Positions 22,890-34,521 of a stretch of 64,000 bases of DNA are shown piece after piece (position 1 is the stretch's first letter; every line of letters starts with the position of its first letter). The translations under genes were made by a program, and so were the position numbers. The notes under the pieces are model-generated. The model saw nothing but the letters and a program-made list of their open reading frames with translations, searched no databases and had not been told where the DNA came from. Origin of the DNA: Adiantum capillus-veneris (taxonomy: Eukaryota > Streptophyta > Polypodiopsida > Polypodiales > Pteridaceae); NCBI GenBank assembly GCA_014529385.2, contig CM043966.1:85778087-85842086 (forward strand). Direction: 5' to 3'.

Positions 22890-24044
22890 GTGGATCCACT
22901 CAGAGTAAATGAGAGAGATAAGGGTAAGGAGAAGGTAACCTTTTTAGAACCACTTGAAGCCATGACTGTAAAGAGAACTAGGAGGGAAACTACACAAATT
23001 GATGATGAGAGAAGCATGAAAGGAGAGACTAGCAAGAGGCCATCAAGGCCGCGACGAAAAATAGGCATCATCGACTTTCAATTAGGGGAGAGTTTTAGGC
23101 GCTATGATCTAACATTGGATGTGGCAGACCAAGGACCAAAGATAACATGGCCACAACTGCTACATCTCACACCAAAGGTAAGGCAACAATGGTCCAAAAT
23201 GGTAAGTACAAGGCACTCAAAAGCAAAGGTAGCCAGAGCAATTTCGGGTTGCATCATGGATGACATCCTTCCAATTGTCGACGTCAACATAAAGGGTAAG
23301 AGGGTTGGAAATACTTACATTGATGGTGGTGCACAAATTTGTGTGATGAGCGAGGCTATGATGCTTCGTCTAGGGCTCGAGATTCACAGACCTTCTCCAT
23401 GCAAGGCAAACAACGCAAAAGTAAAATGTATGGGTGTGGTAAGTGCTGTGAAGGTAAAAGCCTTCAATACTGAGGTAGAAGTAGATGTTTTTGTGATGCC
23501 AACTAAGGGGGAGGGCTATCCATTAATCTTGGGAAGGCCATGGTTGATGGCCATGAAGGCAAAACAGGAATGGGGCATTGGTCTTCTACGCATGATTGGT
23601 AAGAAAGGGGAAGCAATCCACTACAACATGAGGACCGACAAGCAAAAACAAATGGACCTAGAGACATCAGTAGATGAGACCACTAGTGAGTCTTCCACTT
23701 ATGAGGAGGACACCACTTCCATCGATGAAAGCGGTAGTTCCACCGATGTGATGGGTATCATCATGAAGGATCTACAAAAGGTAAGCACAACTGGTGATCC
23801 ATCACCAGAAGGGCAAAACAAGGAAGAGGAAAGTAAATCACCTGGCCCAGGAGAAATCAGGTTGAAGAGTATGTTGTCTATGGAGCTAACAATTGAAGAG
23901 AAAGATAAATTTTTGCAAATGTTGATGGGATTTCCTGACCTTTTCATCGACAATTATGAAAGATTCACAGCTATTACAGTAGTGGAGCACCATATTAAGC
24001 TGAAGGAAGGAATAAAACCAATTTGCAAAAGCTATGACGGCTAG
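22890..24044 (+). CDS. Element A protease and pre-RT segment, open frame
   Basis: An open frame of 384 codons. The N-terminal third is basic. The retropepsin core has T-Y-I-D-G-G-A-Q at about 23,316 (D-G-G instead of D-T/S-G) and the second motif L-I-L-G-R-P-W-L at about 23,525. An acidic Ser/Thr/Glu-rich linker follows (23,660-23,860), then the pre-RT block with F-P-D-L-F-I-D-N-Y and V-V-E-H-H-I-K-L-K-E-G. It cleaves the polyprotein in family members. The first residue shown may not be a true start. Confidence 0.8.
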   Translation: MDPLRVNERDKGKEKVTFLEPLEAMTVKRTRRETTQIDDERSMKGETSKRPSRPRRKIGIIDFQLGESFRRYDLTLDVADQGPKITWPQLLHLTPKVRQQWSKMVSTRHSKAKVARAISGCIMDDILPIVDVNIKGKRVGNTYIDGGAQICVMSEAMMLRLGLEIHRPSPCKANNAKVKCMGVVSAVKVKAFNTEVEVDVFVMPTKGEGYPLILGRPWLMAMKAKQEWGIGLLRMIGKKGEAIHYNMRTDKQKQMDLETSVDETTSESSTYEEDTTSIDESGSSTDVMGIIMKDLQKVSTTGDPSPEGQNKEEESKSPGPGEIRLKSMLSMELTIEEKDKFLQMLMGFPDLFIDNYERFTAITVVEHHIKLKEGIKPICKSYDG

Positions 24045-25330
24045 GGGTCATACAAGAAAAGGCACTCCTAGCTGAGGTAAGGAAGCTACTGGAAGCAGGG
24101 TTCATCTATCCTGTGGAAAACTCAGAGTGGGTGTCACCCGTAGTAGTGATGCCGAAGAAGAATGGTAAGTGGAGGGTCTACGTCGAGTACAAAACCACTA
24201 AATGTAGCCATAAAGAGAGACCACTTCCCTCTCCCTTTCTTGGATGATATTTTGAATGAAGTAGTTGGTTTTGAATGCTGCACCGTGTGTGATGGGTATT
24301 CCGGGTATTTTCAAATACGCATAGCCTTGGAAGATCAGCTAAAAACCACTTTCATTACAGCATGGGGTTGTTTTGTGTACAGAGTTATGCCATTTGGTCT
24401 CATAAATGCACCTACCACATTCCAGAGATATGTCACATATGTCTTTCAACCGTTCTTTGGAACATCCATAAGAGTGTTCATTGATGACTTTTGTATATAT
24501 AGCCCTCGCATTTTAGTTTTAGAAAAGGTAACTGAGGGTTTGGCAAGGCTGCAAAGCCTAGGTGGGCAACTAAACGTAGACAAGTGCCACATTGGGGAGA
24601 GGAGAGTCATTCTTTTAGGCCATGAAATTTCAGTGGAAGGTATCAATGCCGATCCAAGTAAGGTGTTCGTACTCATAGCATTACCTTCACCAACAACCGC
24701 ATGCCAACTGGTCTCTTTTCTACAAAAGGTGAGGTACCTGAGTAGATTCATACATCTACTATCACAACTTGTTCTACCACTGCAACAGCTCACACAATGA
24801 TCAATTTTCACATGGAACGATGAGAGCAAATATCATTACAACAAGGTAAAGGAGGTCTTAGCCACCCTACCAACTATCTCACTGCCTAAGTGGGACAAAA
24901 CGTTCTATGTCACCTCAAGCGTGGGTGATGACTCCTTGGGGGCTGTGCTACTCTAGAAGGATGCAACGACATCTTTCATGAGGCCAATCTACTTCTCCAG
25001 TCAAATGATGACAGCATCAGAGAAAGGTTTCACCCATGTGGAACACCTAGTCCTAGCTCTTAGATTTGTAACTACAAAGTTTTGATCATATTTGCTGCCT
25101 AGGAAATTTGTAATCTTAACCATGGATGAAATGCTTCCCTATGTGGTACAACACATGGATGTTTCTGCTAGGATTACCAAATGGCTAGTTCGTCTACAAG
25201 AGTTTGACTACATGGTACAGGTGGAAAGCACGACAAGGGCAAGCTTGGGGGGACTCATGACCTACCAAAACTTTGAGAAGAAGGTAAAGAAATCTAAAGA
25301 GGAAGGAATTCAATCACTTCCAGAGCCATC
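24045..25330 (+). pseudogene. Element A reverse transcriptase and first RNase H
   Basis: RT starts in one frame (A-G-F-I-Y-P-V, V-V-V-M-P-K-K-N-G-K-W-R-V) and shifts near 24,180. It continues with F-P-L-P-F-L-D-D-I-L, D-G-Y-S-G-Y-F-Q-I-R, M-P-F-G-L-I-N-A-P-T-T-F and the catalytic F-I-D-D-F-C-I-Y-S at about 24,478. The gypsy RNase H follows (G-A-V-L-L, R-P-I-Y-F-S-S, E-H-L-V-L-A-L) with stops at 24,798, 24,954 and 25,082. The first catalytic aspartate position reads serine (Y-V-T-S-S), so this domain looks inactive, as is usual when a second RNase H is present. Confidence 0.8.
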
Positions 25331-25940
25331 GGTGGTAGAAAGAGCACACTCTCTCTACTTTGATGGAGCCTAACAAGCGAGAATCTGACAAAGCAACTGC
25401 AACCATAGTGGTCTTTGATGACAAAGGTATCAAGGTATTTTTGCTTGGCCATTTGTTAGAATCACATTCTAACAATGAAGCTGAGTATGCAACACTGACC
25501 AAGGGGTTACAATGGTGCGTCTCACAAGGGGTAAAGCGCCTTAATGTATTTGGGATGCTCTATTTTTGGTAAGGCAAGTAACTGGAGTATGGAAATGTAA
25601 GAATCCTAGCTTAAGGACTCACTTAAGCTGTGTAAAAACTTTGTTGGGTAAGTTTGAAGCAGTTCAACTACACCACATCCCAAGGGCTCAAAACCATGAA
25701 GCCAATGCCTTAGCACGCGAAAGACTACAGGAAGTGGTGGTCAGGGCTATAAAGCTAACGCTCCCTCTATATCAAGGTAGTGACGCCTTACCCAACATCA
25801 TGCATTTTTTAGAAACAGGGGAATGTCCACCAGATCTAACAAAAGGGCAGAAGCAATGGCTTACCAGGAAGGCCACAAGGTATTGGCTTATCAATGACGG
25901 TTTGTATTATAAGGGTAAAGACCAAATACTCAGGAAGGTC
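25330..25940 (+). pseudogene. Element A second RNase H (archaeal-type) and linker
   Basis: After the first RNase H comes L-Y-F-D-G-A, then N-N-E-A-E-Y-A-T-L, G-V-K-R-L-N-V-F-G and, after a one-base deletion near 25,553, D-A-L-F-L-V-R-Q. It ends with H-I-P-R-A-Q-N-H-E-A-N-A-L-A. This is the archaeal-type RNase H known from Tat-lineage plant gypsy elements, with D, E and D positions recognisable. A stop at 25,371 and the deletion inactivate it. The linker leads to the integrase finger. Confidence 0.75.
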
Positions 25941-26929
25941 CCTCTCTCTAATGAAAGTAATTGCCAGTTGTCATGGGGGTGTTTGTGGTGGTCACTTTGC
26001 CCTAGATATAACAAAGTAGAAAAATCTTGCAGGCTGGTTCTATATGGCCTAGCCTCAATCGTGATGTACACCACTGGTGTAAGACATGTAACTTGTGTCA
26101 AAAGGCCAGTACCAGGTCACTCATGCCTGAACCACAGACACCTATCCTTTCATATGGACCATTTGAAAAATGGAGTATAGATATTATAGGACCATTGCCT
26201 AGGGCCAACATCATCATGGGAGTATACTATATGACAAGGTGGGCGGAAGCTACAGCCACAACTAGGATCACAGCCATGGAGGTAGCTAAATTTGTCTATG
26301 AGCACATATGTTGCAGGTTTGGCACACCATTAGAAATCATCTCTGATAGAGGGCCAGGTTTCAGAGCAGACTTGGTAGGAGAATTAATGCAAAAACTAGG
26401 CATTACAAGAAGGCACTCCTCACAATATTACCCTCATTGTAATGACCTAGTTCAAAAAGTGAATGGGATGGTTTGTAAAATTATCACCAAGCAGGTTAAC
26501 AATCATCCTGGGGATTGGGATAACTATCTACTCCCAGCTTTGTGGGCCTCATTCCACACATCTTTGGGGTTCACCCCATATCATTTGGTATTTGGTAAGA
26601 AGGCAATCTTACCTATTGAGGTGCAACTAGCAAGTCTCAGAGTGATGGCAAGCTAGTGTCAATGACCCAACATGCATTTGAGGGATCACATCCTTGACTT
26701 GGAACAACTACAACTAGACAGAGAAGAAGCAATCAATTATTATGCCAATGGGAGTTACCAGCTCATGGAAGCTGATGGTAAGATTCATAAAACCAAAGTC
26801 AATGGCTGGCGGCTTAAACCTTATTTTCTACGTTTTAATCAAACTCCACCTATCAACATTCCTCATCAGGATACATCATCAACCTCCACCTCCGATGACA
26901 ATGATCAAACAAATGAGTTAGAGGCATAA
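25941..26929 (+). pseudogene. Element A integrase
   Basis: The HHCC finger is recoverable across a frameshift (C-H-G-G-V-C-G-G-H-F, then W-C-K-T-C-N-L-C). The core has W-S-I-D-I-I-G-P-L-P and I-S-D-R-G-P-G-F. At the position of the catalytic glutamate the codon is CAA (Gln, 26,453-26,455) in L-V-Q-K-V-N-G. The C-terminal part ends in W-R-L-K-P-Y-F and an acidic tail, with stops at about 26,654 and 26,663. Non-functional. Confidence 0.8.
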
Positions 26930-26937
26930 ATGCCCTT

Positions 26938-26957
26938 AACCTTAGGGGGAGGGCTAA
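26938..26957 (+). other. Polypurine tract of element A
   Basis: TTAGGGGGAGGGCTAA directly precedes the right LTR start TGATATCGG. Confidence 0.8.
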
Positions 26958-27642
26958 TGATATCGGATTAACCACACCACCCTCTAGCCACCGGGAGAAA
27001 ACTGAACTCGGCCAGCTTTCGGAGCCACGGCCGCGGGAATCAACCCATTCGGGGGGCATGAGGTAAAAACAACAAAAAAAAACGTGTTTTCTTTTATTAT
27101 GGCCGCCACCACTTCTCTTCCTTGCTTGCGCGCGTGCAATAGGCCTCCATGTTTCCCTTTGGCACCAGTCCCTCTCCTCCATTATCCCCTCTCTCCCCTC
27201 CATTATCTCTACTCTCTCTCCCTCACACACTCTCTCCCCCACCACACCCTCACTTTCTCTTTGTGTAGGCAAGCCATAGGACACATTAAAATATATCTAT
27301 CTCTCTATAGTTCATCAACCCAGTGGGCCGCCATGCATGGGACAAGAGTCTCCCTCTCTCTCTCTTTCATTATTCACACACACACACACACACACACTCT
27401 CTCTCACACCTTCCCCACTTCCTCCTTCTCTCGTCCTCAACAAGATAATATATCTCTCTCTCTCTCTCCATCTTCTTTGTCAACCAAGGTGGCCTGCTAC
27501 AGCCCCACTCTCTCCCTCACCCACTCCCCCTCTCTCCCCCATCACACACTCACCCCAACCCCTCTCTCTCCCTGGCCCGTTGACTCTCTCTCCCTCTCTT
27601 GTTTCTTGTCTCGCCAGGCAGCTCGCAAGGCACAAGTGGATA

Positions 27643-27644
<2 letters not shown>

Positions 27645-27734
<90 letters not shown>

Positions 27735-27986
27735 CACACCTGCACACACACGCCCATACACACACGCACACTTACCCCATCCCCCCCCCTCACCCCCTCA
27801 GCGTCTTGCTCTCTCCCCATCTCTCACTCTTGCCCTCTCTCTCTCTCTTCCACTCACGCTCTCGTGTAGCAGCACACGTAAAATTATAAAACTATATAAC
27901 AAATATATTTATCTCTCTCGTTCCCACACACACGCACTCTCGTACACACTCTCACTCACGCCTATCTCACCCATCTCGCGCTCTCT

Positions 27987-28051
<65 letters not shown>
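27645..28051. repeat. Microsatellites (TC)n and (CA)n in the 3' LTR of A
   Basis: A (TC)n run of about 85 bases, much longer than the equivalent in the left LTR, and a (CA)n run of about 60 bases at 27,992-28,051. Confidence 0.95.
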
Positions 28052-28055
<4 letters not shown>

Positions 28056-28520
28056 TAACATGCCTACGTGTATGCACACATTCAAAACGTACACTGCATG
28101 CATATACGCACACACAAGAAGTAAAAAAACAAGAAGAACTCGACATCAACAAATAAGAAACACCAAAAGCACGAGAAGGTGACACCGGATTAAGAAGTGA
28201 CACTAAAGGCATGCCCCGACCAGGCGGTTCCAAATCGGACGAACACGTAGCATCTCTGCATCACGCAATAAAACACCGATTCTGCTAGCATTAACCTCAC
28301 ACCGACCACCCGAACCATCAACAAAACCCTTTGTAAATTCCCCAACCTCCATTCTTCTTAATAACCTACCCAACGGCTAGTGGATTGTAAGAAAACTCCC
28401 CATCCCACTCTTACCTCTCTTCTCTCCCTCTCTATCTCTCTCACTAGAGAGGCATCTAGACTCTTTACAGTGACCAGTGGATATTTTCAAGGACCATTAG
28501 GCAAGGAACACCTCTCAGGC

Positions 28521-28530
28521 CTATATAAAG
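28521..28530 (+). promoter_or_regulatory. TATA box in the 3' LTR of A
   Basis: CTATATAAAG, identical to the left LTR. Confidence 0.65.
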
Positions 28531-29490
28531 AGGCCTCCACTAAGCACAAAAGGACACAAGTGACGGAAGAACACACTAGAGGCACCACCCAAGCTCCATG
28601 CACTCTACATTCCATGCACCACTAAACACATAATGCACCTCCCAAGCTAGGGAGCTCATGGTATCATGTTTTGTTGTAAGCATGGGCATTTTAGCATTGG
28701 CCACATCACCACCACCACCAAATCTCCACCCACACCATGGTTGATTTACTAGTTCATGACCACCCCGTGCACATAAGGCACTCACTATCACCCCACAAGG
28801 CAACATGAGCATGCTAGGATTGAATGCACCGACACCATGCTACCCTAGGCCACTCACAATGCTAGTGATCGACGTTGCTGGCGGCTGCATCATTTTTATG
28901 TCTTCCTCAACTAACCTCCCACCAACGTGCTAACCCCGCTATCTCCAAATGTTCGCCATGCGCCATATGGTGCTCACATTCCATCATGCATCCCCAGTGC
29001 CAAGAGCAAGGTTCGTAATAGCCAAGACCACCGTTTGTAAGTATAATCATCATCAAATAAAGTGTGCAATGCTATCATGATCTTTGAGTCCATTCTCTCT
29101 TCTCCTTAGCTTTGTTTTCCCCATATCTATGGGATGATTCATCTCTTGTACGTCACTCTGCTTGTGCTTCATCATGTGCACCACCACCAGTCAGTCATGC
29201 TCCATTCCGAACTTGTCACATACCTCTCTCGTACAAACACTCCTAACTGTTGACTAGGCATTTTCTACATATCTGGATGTTTGCTACATCATCATTTCAT
29301 GTTGGCTACCTAGATGGCATCTCACTTTTGCTACCCTAGGTCATCTATGTTTGCGTCCTAGCCGCACTTATGCTAGGTGGTACCCCCTCTATAGTATAGG
29401 ATAACTCCTACCTTGAGATGATGCTTGGGGATGTTCAGGCTATGTGTGGTGTAGAGGCCACCCCATATGGCTTGTCATTTCCGACTATCA

Positions 29491-31442
29491 GTGTTACCCA
29501 TCTCTTTGGCATCTATGTGCATATCTTTTTCCCTATACTTAAAGTAGATTTTCCTTTCACGGAATTTAACATTGGCAGCCATGTGATCAAACCATGGTGC
29601 CCCTAGGATTATATCCTTGTGCTTGAGAGGAGAGATAAAGAAGTCCTCTTTGTCCACATAGCTTTGGACATGGAGCCTCAATTTCCCAATTAAGGGAGTG
29701 AATTAAGCTTCTTTCCCCTTGAAAGCACCATCGGTGGGTAGGACATCTTCCATCTCATAGGCTTGGATGCCTAGCTTGGTGGCCAACTCTATGGATCTGA
29801 AATTGTGAGTAGAACCAGGGTCAAAGAGAATAAAAGCATCATGTTCTCTTACCTTTCCCCAAGCATGGCATAGAGGAGATTCTTTGTGGTGAGCTTCCTT
29901 TTCTTGGATTTCAACCAAGGTAGCTCTAGGAGGCTCATGGTGGGTGTTCTTTTGGGGGAAAGCACGATATGCATGCCCTTGCTTTCCGCAATTGAAACAA
30001 CGGTTATCCTTGTGATAACACTCAAGCTCTTCAGGAGAGAGTTTGTTTTTGCCTTTGTAAACTCCCTTCTCCTTAGCTTTGTTGTTATTGGAATTACCCT
30101 TAGGAGACTTTTGGACATTGTCCTTCCCCTTAGGCTCATTAGAACCCTTGTTTTCCGTGGGCTTAAGATTTCTCTTAGCCCCTGTTTGGAAATTGATTTG
30201 TGAAGACACCATGGTATGGTGTATGACCGCATATATGGTGCGTGGCTTTTGGGAGTTGACATACTCTGCCATTTCTTCAGTTAAGCCCGCACAAAATTGT
30301 TGTTTTTGCTCTCCAAAATCCATGTTTTTGAAGACAATGGCTTTGAGATGTAAGTCCCAAAACTTGTCTACATAATTATGAATGGATTCGTAGGGAGAGA
30401 GCTTCAAGCTTCGCCATTCGGTGAGTACTTTGTCTTTCGCATTGGTGGCCAAAAAATGCTTCATAATGGAATCTCTTAAAGCTTTCCATGTTTGTGGAGC
30501 TTCACCATTTGCCCGTAGGCTAGACCATCATTGCGTGGCGGACTTTTGAAAATGCATACCTACATGGTGTAGCTTAGAGGACTCCGTGAAGCCCTTATCT
30601 CCAAACGCCACATTGAATTGCTGGATGAAAGCCAAGACTTTGTCCATAGCACCAAAGGTGCCATCATAGGTAAGGAAAGAGAGTCTCTTTTCTCCCTCTT
30701 TGAACTTCTTGAGCTTGGACGATCTCTTCCACACAGCATAGGATTTCCTATGGCCTCTTCTTTTTGATGGTTCAAAAGTTGCACGATCGCTTTCTTCAGA
30801 AGATGAAGAATTTGAGGAAGATGGAGAAGAGGGTGACCTCTTTCTCGCATTTTTCTTGCCTTGGTCTTCCTTGTCGGCACCATCACTTTCTTCATAAGAA
30901 GAAGAGGATGAAGAAGATGGAGAAGAGGGTGACCTCTTTCTTCTCTTGTTTTCTGTCATCCCTCTTTGAATTATGATGTGGAGAAGTGTGTGATGGTCTT
31001 CTCTGTTTAGGAGGTGATGGAGAGTGTTTTGCCCGCCGTCTTCATGGAACCATCTCCACTGAGGTGGCAGGAGACTCACTTCTTTCCCGTTATTTTGGTG
31101 GGGCTCTTGAGTTCTCCTTTGGGAAGGAGATGCGTCATCAAGAAGTAGATTTTTGAGCCCTTCGTACGGATCCTCTTTTTCTTCCCGAATCGGAGAGAGG
31201 CCTCTTTTGGAAGTCTCGGAAGGAGGCTTCCTAGGTACTCTCTCGTCATGGTGGGGAGTTTGGAGAATCCCATGAGCACAAAGCTGCCATTGCACTTCAC
31301 TTTGGATGGATGGATTGCCCATGGCTTGTTGAAGCCTAGAGACAAGGTAGTTAACAAGCATAGGGGCATCATTAGTAGCCTTCTCATTAGCAAAATCAAA
31401 GCTATCAACATTAATTTCACTCTCTTTACTATTGTTAGCCAT
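29491..31442 (-). pseudogene. Gypsy B gag and protease, one frame with two stops
   Basis: From the ATG at 31,442 leftwards. The N-terminal region is hydrophilic, with two serine-rich repeats (about 30,960-30,780). The capsid block follows (A-T-N-A-K-D-K-V-L-T-E-W, F-C-A-G-L-T-E-E-M). The CCHC-like finger C-F-N-C-G-K-Q-G-H-A-Y-R-A-F lacks its last cysteine. The protease has I-L-F-D-P-G-S-T-H-N-F (D-P-G instead of D-S/T-G) and later I-I-L-G-A-P-W-F-D. All parts share one frame, broken by a TGA near 30,528 and a TAA at 29,703. Element A splits it at 29,491, and RT follows at 18,484. Confidence 0.85.
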
Positions 31443-31842
31443 TCTAACAATTTTTAGGTGTACTTTGGCACTTCAAGCCCTAGTTGCTACTCCTCTTTAC
31501 CCCTTTAGAAAAGCACTCAAGGTACTGTAATCGTGGCTTGAATATCATTAATTGCAAGGAATAGAAGAGAGGGTCTTTCAACACCAAAAGAGTACCGGCT
31601 CCTGTCAAGCTTCTAATAGCTCAATAGTGGTTAAAAGCTGTAGGCAAGCCCCGTAGGACTCTACTATTAAGACCATAGCTCTCGATGGTGATGCCCCGTT
31701 ATCTGCACGAAGGCAGGCGCACTGCAAGGATGAAAAATCCCTATTTTCCTTACTCAATTTCAATTAATAATACCAACCATTTAGAGCTAGCTTGAGGACC
31801 TCCCTTCTTGAGTAAGAAAAGAGAAACCTTGTGCTATGATAC
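31443..31842 (-). other. Leader of gypsy B with degenerate primer-binding site
   Basis: Non-coding leader. At 31,832-31,843 the minus strand carries a site matching 9 of 12 positions of the initiator-Met type, so gypsy B starts here. Confidence 0.5.
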
Positions 31843-33100
31843 TGATAGCCGTTTTTCGGCTCTTTGTAATTGCCAGAGTGAGTTACCTCACCCTCCCAAA
31901 ATCACCCAAACACTGTGGCTATCCCTACCATTTCACTGTACATAGGCGTGCGTGAGTCACGGGACTTTTCCCATATCTTCTTAAAAAACCCTCAATTAGC
32001 TAGTCATTGGGCTAGTTGAGCCAAAAAAATAAAAAAATAAATAAAAAAATAAGTATATTATGGCCCATGCATATGTAAATATTTCTTTGTATATAGGGCC
32101 TAAATAAAAGATTTTTTTCATAATTATTTTGATATTTATTTAAATATTTCTACTGAGGTGTGTGTTATTTATGCTCTGTACATTGCCTCACCATTACCAC
32201 AATTTTTCTTACCATTTTTCATACTCTTTATTCCATATAGAAATATTTTCATGTAAGCTTCTCTTATTTTTGGTGTAACTCCATCCCAACAAAAATCCAA
32301 AAAAACTAGTTCTATTTATGTGTATATTTTTTTCACTATTGTGATTTTTTCCTTCCTACATATATTCTCTATTACTCTCATAAATTAGACCACCAAAAAT
32401 ATTCATTTTTTTATGGTAGACTTATAATGAGAGAGATTTATTTTGACCCCTTTATATTTTTCCACCTATATTATTTATATTTGACATGTACATATTTTTT
32501 AGACCCCTCAATATTTGATTTTCTTAGTTGTACTATTCACTTATATCATGATCTCAACAATATCTTCAATTATAGACCTACCAAATAAGGTCAAGGGTAG
32601 GTGGCATGCATACATGCACTATGGAGGGCTCACTCTTGGAGGTATTCAAAAGAATCATCCAAAGAAGGACCCCACAAGGACCTTGTGCAGTGGAAAAAAA
32701 CGATCGGTTTTGCTGAATTTTTAAAGTTCACTTGCTCTCCGAATTTGAAAAGGTGATACAAACAAAAGTTGTAGCTCGTGGGCTGAACTTTTGCCTCAAA
32801 TTTTTTCATATTTTTTTGAGCTAAGAGCTGTGAGCTATGATTTTATTAGTGGACCCCAGTTTTCCTATGTTATGCAGCCACACTCTCTCTTCCACTTTAT
32901 CATTTTCCTCTTTCACACACACTTCTCCACTCATCATCCCCACCTCTCTCACCCCTCCTCTCTGCACCCTACTCACCTTCTCCTCAACCTTTAAGAATAA
33001 GAGAAACCATGGTGAACTCATACCTCCCACACACAATTCCATTCCAAAATTGACCACCTAGTCTCATTTTTCCTCCTCCAAATTACCCATATCTTCCAAA
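31843..33100 (-). mobile_element. Probable 5' LTR of gypsy B and AT-rich sequence
   Basis: TGATAGCC at 31,843 can serve as the inner LTR terminus; the outer end is not found because the partner LTR is missing. It includes a small hairpin (AGCCG, five T, CGGCT) at 31,848-31,862 and a very AT-rich part at 32,020-32,520. No gene. Confidence 0.35.
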
Positions 33101-34219
33101 AAAACCACAAAATTCAGCCTCTTCTCTTAAAAGACAGCATCATGGTGGTTGATTACTCAGCTTCAATTACCTTGTCTCTCAAGGAAGGTCAAGAGTGGAG
33201 AAAAAATGTACCGTCAAAGCTAGTGGACCGTCAACAAGCGTCAAAATCGGCCCTACTCAAGACACTTGGAGCATCAACCTTGTAAGACATCCACCTTTTC
33301 TTACCTCTTAAGAGTTTTTCTTCCTTATTTGTATCCTACATGGATACTCCCATTGTAAATATCCAAGTCCATTTGTAAATTAATACTAACTCTACTAACA
33401 CTAACCCACTATGAAAAGTCCTATCACCTCCATTTCTCTCCTCTCTCTTTCCCCACCAACTTCTTGATAATTCCAAGCAAAAGAAATTAGATAAATTGCT
33501 GAAAATCTAACCCAACCATGGTTAGAGGAGTAACCCTAGCCTTCAAAATTGCTATAAAAGGAGGGTGTAGCTAGCACAAAAAGGGGGGCCATAAGCAAGA
33601 GCACTATGCTATAGCTTGAGAAGCCAAGCTCAACCTCTCTAGAAGGAGCTCTTGAGTGGAAGCTCATTGTCTTATGCATGTGCATGTGTTGTAATAGGGG
33701 ATTAGCAAGGGAACTCTATACCATTGTAAGAGAGAGAGCGATCATTCAATTGAGAGTAGGAAATCTATCATTTCTCCTACTAGTGTAAGCCCAACATTTG
33801 CTGAATCAAGGAGGGTGGATTTGGACTAAGCTTGGATACTTTGTCTCCCTTCCAACGTGAAGTAATGGACAACAATGATGCGTAAGTGTCTTGGTGTTTT
33901 TTGTTAAGTTCTTGATAGCTTGTCTCTGGTGTTGTCATCAATCTAGCCATAAGTCCCACATACTGTAAGAGGGCGACAGGGTGGAGAGGACTCCCCTAGC
34001 CTTAAGACAGTGATTGGGGTGGCTTTTCTTGTGATGTGTTGTGGTGAAATTTACGCAAGCTATGTTGAACAAATACTAATCTCACTTTGATTTGTCATGA
34101 CAGATTTGTAAGAAGGTATTAATGCAACAAGCACCCCCTCCCCCTTTCTCTCTCTTTCTTAAATATATATTTGTGTTTGCTTGATCATTAACGATACACT
34201 TCAAAGCAGCCCGAGCACC

Positions 34220-34269
<50 letters not shown>

Positions 34270-34521
34270 TTTTAGTGTGTGAGAGTGTTCCATTGGTGTT
34301 AGGGTTAGTGTAAATTCCTTGCTTGTTTGTGGGTTGCTCTAACGATTCTCCTCTTTTGCGTCCTAGTTCGCTCTTAAACTAGGTGGTGCCCCTTGTGTAG
34401 TTGGGATTTGGCTGGGGGTTTGTTGTTTTGGTTTGTGTTGTGTTGTGCCCCAGCCCCATTGAGCAGCACGGGAGCCTTGAAGGGTGTCTAGAGGCCACTC
34501 TTCTTGTTGCCCGCCCCGGAC
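33100..34521 (+). mobile_element. LTR-like fragment distantly related to the LTR of A
   Basis: A TATA-like GCTATAAAAGGAG lies at 33,550-33,562, followed by leader-like sequence and no coding. Near 34,358 it carries TGCGTCCTAG, then CTAGGTGGTGCCCC, the same arrangement as in the LTRs of A (20,898 and 29,355). This suggests a diverged relative. It ends abruptly at repeat R1c. Confidence 0.4.
34222..34266. repeat. Microsatellite (CT)n
   Basis: Uninterrupted CT run of 45 bases. Confidence 0.97.

Larger units (their letters stand above)
18485..29490 (+). mobile_element. Full-length gypsy element A (Tat-like), about 11 kb
   Basis: Two LTRs of about 2.5 kb flank a 5.9-kb interior in the order gag, protease, RT, RNase H, second RNase H, integrase, all on the plus strand and interrupted by stops and frameshifts. 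Target-site duplications (GTGT) interrupt the protease frame of gypsy B, which reads on across the insertion (Met-Gly-Asn-Thr on one side, Ile-Pro-Ile-Ile-His on the other). In one LTR stretch of about 270 bases I count roughly 17 differences, so the copy is old. The second RNase H suggests the Tat lineage. Confidence 0.9.
26958..29490 (+). mobile_element. 3' LTR of element A
   Basis: Starts TGATATCGGATTAACC and ends CGACTATCA, with perfect 5-bp inverted ends TGATA/TATCA. TATA box at 28,521-28,530. Contains (TC)n at 27,645-27,731 and (CA)n at 27,992-28,051. Confidence 0.92.

Noticed and set aside
31848-31862. AGCCG-TTTTT-CGGCT hairpin resembling a bacterial terminator
   Set aside because: The context is a plant retrotransposon LTR end; a 5-bp stem occurs easily by chance.
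33550-33700. Host gene promoter and first exon
   Set aside because: A TATA box is present but no convincing exon follows. The LTR-like context and motif shared with element A favour a retrotransposon.
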